Source: Thiomargarita sp.
Lineage (GTDB): Bacteria; Pseudomonadota; Gammaproteobacteria; Beggiatoales; Beggiatoaceae
NCBI GenBank assembly: GCA_020720115.1
Contig: DYPD01000008.1
Span: 1 to 56,117, forward strand
Direction: 5' to 3'
Length of the DNA stretch: 56,117 bases
Shown: piece by piece, positions 49,825 through 56,117 of the stretch
How the letters are laid out: every line of letters begins with the position of its first letter
Numbering within the stretch: the stretch's first letter is position 1
The notes under the pieces: generated by a model
The model's input: the letters and a program-made list of their open reading frames with translations, nothing else
Database searches by the model: none
Told to the model about the DNA's origin: nothing
Made by a program: the position numbers and the translations under genes

Positions 49825-50718
49825 ATGCAAACACAAGAGATTCCTATGCCTACGCCCGTTCCGCGCATTCTGGTTAATTCTTTGCCCAAAAGTGGCACTC
49901 ACTTGCTGACCCGTTGCGTGGAACTGCTGGGTTATCGAGAATATTTTACGCAGCGCGGCTGGCGTGCCAAACTCGCGGAAAAACTTGGTTGGGGTGTACC
50001 TAAGTTATTGAATTATCGGCAAGCGCAACTGAGCTATAAGGTTTCAGCGCCGAATCAGCCGCAGCCGATAGCAATAGGTGCGCTCAGTCCTTTTTATGTC
50101 AATTGCCCCACCGCACACTATTGGTTGCGCAGCATCCCAGCACATTTTTACATTTCTGGACATATACCCTATACACTTGAATTGGCTGAGATTTTAGCGC
50201 AACTTCAGTTTCGCCATGTGCTGATTGTGCGCGATCCCCGTGCGGTGCTGGTGTCGCAGTTGCAGCATATTTTAGATAGCGGCGACAAAACTGGCATGGG
50301 CATTCATTTTCTGCATCAGGATATGATCAGGCTCACGCCCCAACAGCAGTTGGATTTTTTGCTGCAAGGCGGGGTTGCCAAGCAGGCGGGCTTAACCGTG
50401 CAAGATTTTCGCACGGTTTATAGCTCAATGCTGGCATGGCGTGACGCACCTGGCTGTTTACTGGTGAAATTTGAGGATTTAGTCGGCGAACAAGGCGGCG
50501 GTAGCGCACAACAGCAACAGGCAACAGTGGCGCAAATCGCTGAGCATTGCGGGCAAGCCATGCCAGACCAGACTCGCATTGAGCAGATTTACAGCACCCA
50601 ATCGCGCACTTTCCGCAGCGGCAAAATCAGCAGTTGGCAAGCGGCTTTAACTGCCACGCAAGTCGCGCAAGTGAACACCTATTGCGCTCCTTTGCGGCGT
50701 GCGGCGGGTTATGAGTAA
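49825..50718 (+). CDS. Sulfotransferase-domain protein
   Basis: ILVNSLPKSGTHLLTRCVELLGYRE 5'-PSB-like loop; HVLIVRDPRAVLVSQLQHIL PAPS-binding motif. Confidence 0.85.
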   Translation: MQTQEIPMPTPVPRILVNSLPKSGTHLLTRCVELLGYREYFTQRGWRAKLAEKLGWGVPKLLNYRQAQLSYKVSAPNQPQPIAIGALSPFYVNCPTAHYWLRSIPAHFYISGHIPYTLELAEILAQLQFRHVLIVRDPRAVLVSQLQHILDSGDKTGMGIHFLHQDMIRLTPQQQLDFLLQGGVAKQAGLTVQDFRTVYSSMLAWRDAPGCLLVKFEDLVGEQGGGSAQQQQATVAQIAEHCGQAMPDQTRIEQIYSTQSRTFRSGKISSWQAALTATQVAQVNTYCAPLRRAAGYE

Positions 50719-51517
50719 CCGCACGCTGTTTTATCAGCGCCAAGGGCAAGGCGCAATCAAGCTGATTTTGCTGCATGGCTGGGGCTTTCAGCATCAGGTG
50801 TGGGACGCTTTGGCGGCAACCTTAGCGCCGCATTGCCAAACCTATGCAGTGGATTTGCCCGGCTATGGGTGCAGTCCGGCGTTAGCGGATGCGTCTCTGG
50901 CTACGCTGGCAGATACATTGGCGGAACAATTGCCAACGGGCGTTTGGTTGGGCTGGTCTTTAGGCGGTTTGCTGGCGCTCACAGTGGCGTTGCGCCACCC
51001 CGACAAGGTGCGGGGTCTGTATTTAGTGTCCAGCACGCCGCGCTTTGTGCAAGCCGACGACTGGTTGCAGGCGCAACCGCTGACAACGTGGGAACGCTTT
51101 GCCAGCCAATTGCAGACTGATTGGCACACCACTTTACAACGCTTTCTGGCGTTGCAAGTCAAAGGCGACGCACAAGCACAGCATTTGTTGCGCGAGTTGC
51201 GCCAGGCTTTTCCGCCTGATGCCGCACCTTCTACCGAAGTGTTGGCGCAGGGCTTAAATCTGTTGCGCAACACAGATTTGCGCTCGGAACTGGCGCAAGT
51301 GCGCTGTCCGACCTGTCTGGTGCTGGGCGCACGCGACGCGCTGGTGCCCGTTGGCGTGGCGCAAGATTGGCAACGCCTCTGGTCGCCCTCGATCCCGTTG
51401 CAACTCAAGCTATTTCCCAACGCCGCGCACATGCCCTTTGCCTCCCAGCTTGCAGCCTTTGCTGATTATCTCTACCATTGGTTGCATGAGCACAACAGAC
51501 ACTTTTCTACAGATTGA
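50711..51517 (+). CDS. bioH: Pimeloyl-ACP methyl ester esterase
   Basis: IKLILLHGWGFQHQVWDALAATLAPHCQTYAVDLPGYG; VWLGWSLGGLLAL; adjacent to bioC. Confidence 0.92.
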   Translation: MSNRTLFYQRQGQGAIKLILLHGWGFQHQVWDALAATLAPHCQTYAVDLPGYGCSPALADASLATLADTLAEQLPTGVWLGWSLGGLLALTVALRHPDKVRGLYLVSSTPRFVQADDWLQAQPLTTWERFASQLQTDWHTTLQRFLALQVKGDAQAQHLLRELRQAFPPDAAPSTEVLAQGLNLLRNTDLRSELAQVRCPTCLVLGARDALVPVGVAQDWQRLWSPSIPLQLKLFPNAAHMPFASQLAAFADYLYHWLHEHNRHFSTD

Positions 51518-52367
51518 CCAAGCCCGCATGGTGGCGGCTTTTAGCCAAGCCGCACCGCATTATGAAAGCCAAGCACGCTTGCAACATGAAGTGGCAGAAC
51601 GCCTGCTAGAACGATTGCAACCCCAAGATTTTCAAGCTAAAACCCTGGTAGACTTAGGCTGCGGCACGGGCGTTCTCACGCGCCGCTTAACTAAACTCTG
51701 TCGCTTTGCACAAATATATGCGCTGGATTTAGCCCCCGCCATGCTGCACCAAGCCCAACGACAAGCACCGCGCTGGTTTTCCCGCCAACATTTTTGCTGC
51801 GCAGATGCCGCTCGTTTACCCCTGGCAACTGCTTCTGTAGACCTGCTAGTGTCCAATCTGATGCTGCAATGGTGCGGCGATTATGTGCAAGTATTCCGCG
51901 AGTGCGCACGAGTGCTGAAACCCAGCGGCACGCTCCTATTTAGCAGCTTTGGTCCCGCCACCCTAAAAGAACTGCGTGCCAGTTGGGCACAAGTGGATGA
52001 CGCAGTGCATGTGAATCCTTTTACCGACCTACACCAGTTAGGTGACGCACTGGTGCAAGCGGGTTTGCGTCAACCCGTGATGGATGTGGATTGGCTCACC
52101 CTAACCTTTGCTGATGTACCCGCTGCGTTGCGGCATTTGAAAAAAATCGGCGCTCATAACGTGCTCAGTCAACGCCAACGCGGGCTGTTGGGCAAACAAA
52201 AATACCAACAACTGTTACAGGCTTATGCCGCTTACCAGCACGCCGACGGGCGCATTCCCGCCACCTACGAAGTGCTGTACGGCTATGCGCTCGGTGCAGC
52301 TATGCCAGGACAACAACGGCTGGCAGATGGCAGCGTGCGCATTCCACTTAGCGCATTGCGGGCTTGA
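51486..52367 (+). CDS. bioC: Malonyl-ACP O-methyltransferase
   Basis: MVAAFSQAAPHYESQARLQHEVAERLLERL...VDLGCGTGVLTRRL...LDLAPAMLHQA...LVSNLMLQWCGDYVQVFRECARVLKPSGTLLFSSFGP. Confidence 0.93.
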   Translation: MSTTDTFLQIDQARMVAAFSQAAPHYESQARLQHEVAERLLERLQPQDFQAKTLVDLGCGTGVLTRRLTKLCRFAQIYALDLAPAMLHQAQRQAPRWFSRQHFCCADAARLPLATASVDLLVSNLMLQWCGDYVQVFRECARVLKPSGTLLFSSFGPATLKELRASWAQVDDAVHVNPFTDLHQLGDALVQAGLRQPVMDVDWLTLTFADVPAALRHLKKIGAHNVLSQRQRGLLGKQKYQQLLQAYAAYQHADGRIPATYEVLYGYALGAAMPGQQRLADGSVRIPLSALRA

Positions 52368-52566
52368 GTAAAGCGAAGCCCAAGAACCTTGCAAGCTAAA
52401 ATCTGCTGCTTCCAACCTGCGAGTCCACTGTGTGCACCCAGGGCAACCGCATTAAAATCTAACCAAAAACAATCTGTTAGGGGATACTCAATTAGAATTG
52501 CAGTGAAAGAAATGATGTAGATACTCTGTTGTCAACCTCAATCCAAAACAAAAAACACCTTAACAA

Positions 52567-52659
52567 TCATGCTGTTGGTGAAGCATGATAAAACCTTGCG
52601 CTGTCAAACGGTTGGCGATTTTTCAAAATGCCGTGCAGTGCATGCAGCAATTTACGCAC
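52567..52659 (-). pseudogene. IS110-family transposase C-terminal remnant
   Basis: Reverse-strand reading VRKLLHALHGILKNRQPFDSARFYHASPTA* matches the (V/M)RKLL.......L..G.PF C-terminal pattern of IS110-type transposases. Confidence 0.5.
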
Positions 52660-53024
52660 CCTTCGACTGCGCTCAGGGCATCGCAATGCCCGCGAAAATC
52701 ATTTTACTCGCCATATAAACTGTCCTCTAAATTCGGCTAAAATACCCGGCAGGCCGCCGACCCTGCTACAAACTTCACCTGTCTACCTTGCGCTTGTGCT
52801 GCTTGTGCTGAGCGCAGCCGAAGTAAGCCTGTCGAAGTAAATACAAGCTGTGGCAAAGCCACGTTTTGGATACCCTTCGACAAGCTCAGGGCATCGTTCT
52901 TCGGCATTGGTGAATAGGGCGGCTGGCCAATCTACTTACAAGCTCGTAGCTTCAGGATGGGACGGACTTTGACCTGCCTTAACCAACTGGGTCTCTAACC
53001 CGATTTAGGGACTATTTTATATAC

Positions 53025-53103
53025 AAGGTCGCATAAGCGGTAGCATCACTTGTGCTGAGCTTGCCGAAGTATGCGACATTCGGAAGCTCCGAGATGGCGG
53101 ATT
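53025..53103. repeat. REP-like palindromic element, copy 1 (with embedded GCTCAG motif)
   Basis: AGGTCGCATAAGCGGTAGCATC[ACTTGTGCTGAGCTTGCCGAAGT]ATGCGACATTCGGAAGCTCCGAGATGGCGGATTACG. Confidence 0.75.
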
Positions 53104-53131
53104 ACGAGTTACGAGTTACGAGTTACGAGTT
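53101..53131. repeat. Heptanucleotide tandem repeat (GTTACGA)n, about 4 copies
   Basis: ATTACGA GTTACGA GTTACGA GTTACGA GTT. Confidence 0.9.
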
Positions 53132-53504
53132 TATCAGGACAATAAGCTCGACCCACAAGTAATTTTATTGCAGGAAGGTCGCATTCTTTAGGTATAAGTT
53201 GCTCCTTCCGCTCCATCGGTTTGCGCATCGTTTTTATCTCATACCAAACATCATTTTCAGAACATTCAATTCCGAGTTCAATAAAATCCATCACGCCAAC
53301 AAACTCAATAAATACTTCATTGCCTTCGTTGTTAATATATCTAGTTTGATCTTGATAAGCATTCCTCTTAATTTCTGCAAGTGCATCATAAGCATTCTGC
53401 GAGACAATAGTTACAATACGTTCTTCTACAGTTCGCATTTTGCTAGATACGCCATCAACTACTACGCGGTATTGAAACATCAATTTCCCAGAAAATCTTT
53501 TCAT
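53109..53504 (-). CDS. DUF4288-like protein
   Basis: MKRFSGKLMFQYRVVVDGVSSKMRTVEERIVTIVSQNAYDALAEIKRNAYQ...NEVFIEFVGVMDFIELGIECSENDVWYEIKTMRKPMERKEQLIP. Confidence 0.6.
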   Translation of the reverse strand: MKRFSGKLMFQYRVVVDGVSSKMRTVEERIVTIVSQNAYDALAEIKRNAYQDQTRYINNEGNEVFIEFVGVMDFIELGIECSENDVWYEIKTMRKPMERKEQLIPKECDLPAIKLLVGRAYCPDKLVTRNS

Positions 53505-53649
53505 AGCGGATACTAACAAGTATAAGGGTCTTCACATTCTTCAGGGAAAAAGGCACATAGAGTTGAACAAGAAAGCTCATCTCCATTGAGACATGACTCT
53601 CTAAGAATTGCTGCTGGATCCAGTAGCAGCATTAATGGCCCCATAGCCC

Positions 53650-53826
53650 GCGTAGGTCGCATAAGCGATAGGAGGCTGTGAAACTATTCAATTTCAGGCG
53701 TTTTGTGCGACGAAGAATCAATGACTTACATGCAAAAAATCACTAAAAAACGACATTTTTCAGAATACTTTCACAGCCTCGATAGCGTCATGCGACATTT
53801 GGAAACTCCAAAATGGCGGATGACGG
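53650..53826. repeat. REP-like palindromic element, copy 2, interrupted by a MITE
   Basis: GCGTAGGTCGCATAAGCGATAG//GATAGCGTCATGCGACATTTGGAAACTCCAAAATGGCGGATGACGG. Confidence 0.85.
53672..53780. mobile_element. 109-bp MITE-like insertion with 18-bp TIRs and 5-bp TSD
   Basis: Left end GAGGCTGTGAAACTATTC; right end GAATACTTTCACAGCCTC (revcomp GAGGCTGTGAAAGTATTC, 17/18 identical); flanked by GATAG at 53667-53671 and 53781-53785. Confidence 0.9.
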
Positions 53827-53940
53827 CGCACACTTCGACAGGCTCAGTGCAAGAAAAGACGCACCTTATCCACCCTACGCTTGTTTAACGCATTCTATGC
53901 CCGCCTGTCCAACTTGCGCAAGTCGCAGCCCGGCAAATCT

Positions 53941-54000
53941 GCGTAGGTCGCATAAGCGATAGCGTCATGCGACATTTGGGGGGCATCATGGCGGATGACG
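53941..54000. repeat. REP-like palindromic element, copy 3 (uninterrupted)
   Basis: GCGTAGGTCGCATAAGCGATAGCGTCATGCGACATTTGGGGGGCATCATGGCGGATGACG. Confidence 0.85.
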
Positions 54001-54003
54001 GGT

Positions 54004-54540
54004 TCACCAATATTGCTGGTTGTTTAATGCACTCACACAGGTTGAATTACCATTGATGGGTTCAATGTGCTCACTCACCAGTGACTGCGCTAACCAGCCT
54101 TCAGGGTAAGTCAGTTTTAACGGCGCTTTGGCTACTTCTTCAGTAATAGGTTGAAATCCAACTTTGCTATAAAACTGTGGGTTACCATAGGTAAAAATCA
54201 GTTCTACTTTATGATTTCTTAAATGATGTATACCAAAGTTGATGAGTTTCTGTCCGACTCCCTGGTTCTGATATTGTGTTGCAATGGCAACGGGAGATAA
54301 GATAAAAGCATTGATTTGACATTCAAATACCAGGCGAGTAAAAAATATGCAACCAATGAGCGTCTCTTTTTCTTTGGCTATAAAACCAAAAATGTCGTTT
54401 GGGTGCGTGGTTGCTTGCAATGCAAAGGCTAAATCACCCACCAGCGTTCCTTCATTTTGACCTTCAGAAGAGGTAAACACATCAGTGAACAGTGTTTTTA
54501 TATCATGGGCATAACTTGATTCATAGAGTTCAAATTTCAT
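54004..54540 (-). CDS. GNAT family N-acetyltransferase
   Basis: LSPVAIATQYQNQGVGQKLINFGIHHLRNHKVELIFTYGNPQFYSKVGFQPI. Confidence 0.92.
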   Translation of the reverse strand: MKFELYESSYAHDIKTLFTDVFTSSEGQNEGTLVGDLAFALQATTHPNDIFGFIAKEKETLIGCIFFTRLVFECQINAFILSPVAIATQYQNQGVGQKLINFGIHHLRNHKVELIFTYGNPQFYSKVGFQPITEEVAKAPLKLTYPEGWLAQSLVSEHIEPINGNSTCVSALNNQQYW

Positions 54541-54656
54541 TCTTCACCTATTAGATAGAAAATGCTTGAAAGTTTCAGTTATCAACACAACCTATAATGG
54601 TATTCTGGTACGGCTAGTGATGCAAATCAAATGAATTATGTTAAGGAGTGGTGATT

Positions 54657-56063
54657 ATGAGTGAAGTGCGAGAAGTTGAAGTGGCTATTATCGGGGCGGG
54701 TACGGCGGGCTTGACGGCAATGGGGATGGTGCGCCGCCACACGAAAAATTTTGTGCTGATTAATGGGGGTTCGTTGGGTACGACTTGCGCCCGCGTTGGC
54801 TGTATGCCTTCTAAGGCGTTGATTCAGGTGGCTGAGGATTTTCATCGGCGACATCTGTTTGAACGCTTTGGCATCGGCGGTATGGAATCGCTGAGCATTG
54901 ATGTGAGCGAAGGTATGGAACATGTGCGTGAATTGCGCGATACCTTTGTGGATCGGGTGATTAGCAATAGCACTGATACTTTAGAGGAAGGGCAGTTTAT
55001 TGAGGGTTATGCAAAATTTTTAGCGCCAACCTTGCTGGAAGTGAATGGCGCTCAGATTCGCGCTCATAAGGTGATTATTGCAACGGGTTCGCGTCCAGTG
55101 ATGCCGCAGGCGTGGCTGGCGTTGCGCGATAAAATCATGACCACTGATGAGTTTTTTGAGCAAGCGGATTTTCCACCGCGCATGGCAGTGATTGGTTTAG
55201 GCGTCATCGGACTGGAAATCGGGCAATCGCTCAAGCGCATGAGCGTTGAGGTGACGGGGTTTGATCAACTCAAGACTATCGGCGGTTTGCAAGACCCAGT
55301 AGCCAGTCAGGTCGCCATTGAAATTATGTCTAAAGAATTTCCGCTTTACTTGGGGCAAGCGGCGCAAATTACGCAGGAAGGTGAACAACTGCGCGTGACC
55401 AGCGGCGAGCATTCGGTGTTGGTGGATAAGGTGCTGGCGAGTTTGGGGCGCAGACCGAATGTGGCAAATCTGGGGCTGGACAATCTAGGTGCGCCGCTGG
55501 ATGCTCGCGGCGTGCCTGTGTATCATCCTAATACTTTGCAAATCGCTGATTTACCTGTATTTATTGCCGGTGATGTAACGGGCGATAAAGCCATTTTGCA
55601 CGAAGCCGGACATGAAGCGCGTATCGCTGCTTACAACGCGCTGCACGACACTGTGATGGCGTTTAAGCGCAAAACGCCGTTGGCGATTACTTTTTGTGAT
55701 CCGAATATTGCGATGGTGGGTAAGGCTTGGAATGAGTTGGATCAAAGCCGCTTGGCGATTGGTGAAATGCCGCTGGGCCCGGTCGGACGTGCGCTGATTA
55801 TGGGCAAAAACAAAGGCATACTGCGGGTTTATGGGGATAAGCAAACGGGCAAAATACTCGGCGCTGTGTTGATGGGACCCAAAGGCGAAAACTTGGCGCA
55901 CTTGCTGGCGTGGGCGATTGAACAAAAACTGACAGTTTTCAATCTATTAGCTATGCCTTATTACCACCCTGTGTTGGAAGAAGCCTTGCAAGCGGCGCTT
56001 TACAATCTCATGAGCCAGGTGGAGATCAAGCCCAGCCTGCCGGTGGAATTGCAACCTTTGTAA
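54657..56063 (+). CDS. Dihydrolipoyl dehydrogenase / pyridine nucleotide-disulfide oxidoreductase
   Basis: VAIIGAGTAGLTAMGMVRRH...GTTCARVGCMPSKALIQ redox-active CxxxxC; second Rossmann VIGLGVIGLEIGQSL; C-terminal HPVLEEALQAALYNL. Confidence 0.9.
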   Translation: MSEVREVEVAIIGAGTAGLTAMGMVRRHTKNFVLINGGSLGTTCARVGCMPSKALIQVAEDFHRRHLFERFGIGGMESLSIDVSEGMEHVRELRDTFVDRVISNSTDTLEEGQFIEGYAKFLAPTLLEVNGAQIRAHKVIIATGSRPVMPQAWLALRDKIMTTDEFFEQADFPPRMAVIGLGVIGLEIGQSLKRMSVEVTGFDQLKTIGGLQDPVASQVAIEIMSKEFPLYLGQAAQITQEGEQLRVTSGEHSVLVDKVLASLGRRPNVANLGLDNLGAPLDARGVPVYHPNTLQIADLPVFIAGDVTGDKAILHEAGHEARIAAYNALHDTVMAFKRKTPLAITFCDPNIAMVGKAWNELDQSRLAIGEMPLGPVGRALIMGKNKGILRVYGDKQTGKILGAVLMGPKGENLAHLLAWAIEQKLTVFNLLAMPYYHPVLEEALQAALYNLMSQVEIKPSLPVELQPL

Positions 56064-56117
56064 CTCAACTTACCCAATTTTATGCCATTAAACGCCAAGT
56101 ATCACTCAAGCAAATTA

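Noticed and set aside
53703-53888. 61-aa ORF
   Set aside because: Runs across the MITE, REP and GCTCAG repeats; composition follows the repeats.

Overview
Gammaproteobacterial chromosomal window, possibly Thiotrichales-like (inferred from gene content only). No prophage, CRISPR array or rRNA is visible. Most of it is housekeeping genes: ybeY-corC-lnt, prs + tRNA-Gln(TTG), thiL, thiE, purB, rfbC-rfbD, panD, nrdA, argE-like, bioH-bioC and an lpd-like gene. Dense signalling genes are interspersed: Hpt, CBS + hybrid kinase, a 10-PAS protein, CBS-kinase + dual-REC regulator, a class III cyclase-like protein and YfiR. An exopolysaccharide export/regulation locus lies at about 40.0-48.8 kb. Two small decayed, repeat-rich islets lie at about 0.93-2.5 kb and 52.4-54.0 kb. 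The most interesting observations are: (i) an NB-ARC/STAND ATPase that ends where the WD40 sensor normally begins; (ii) a 109-bp MITE-like element with 18-bp TIRs and a perfect 5-bp target duplication, nested in a REP-like palindrome whose copies show compensatory changes; (iii) a dispersed 19-nt TTCGAC-NN-GCTCAG motif whose ends covary, amplified as a 44-bp tandem array; (iv) a cyclase homolog with reciprocal swaps at catalytic positions; (v) paired degenerate BY-kinase and GGDEF-like proteins in the EPS locus; (vi) a possible pseudoknotted leader RNA before the PAS-only gene. I cannot point to one proven new system. All calls come from reading the sequence and supplied translations by eye, without database searches.
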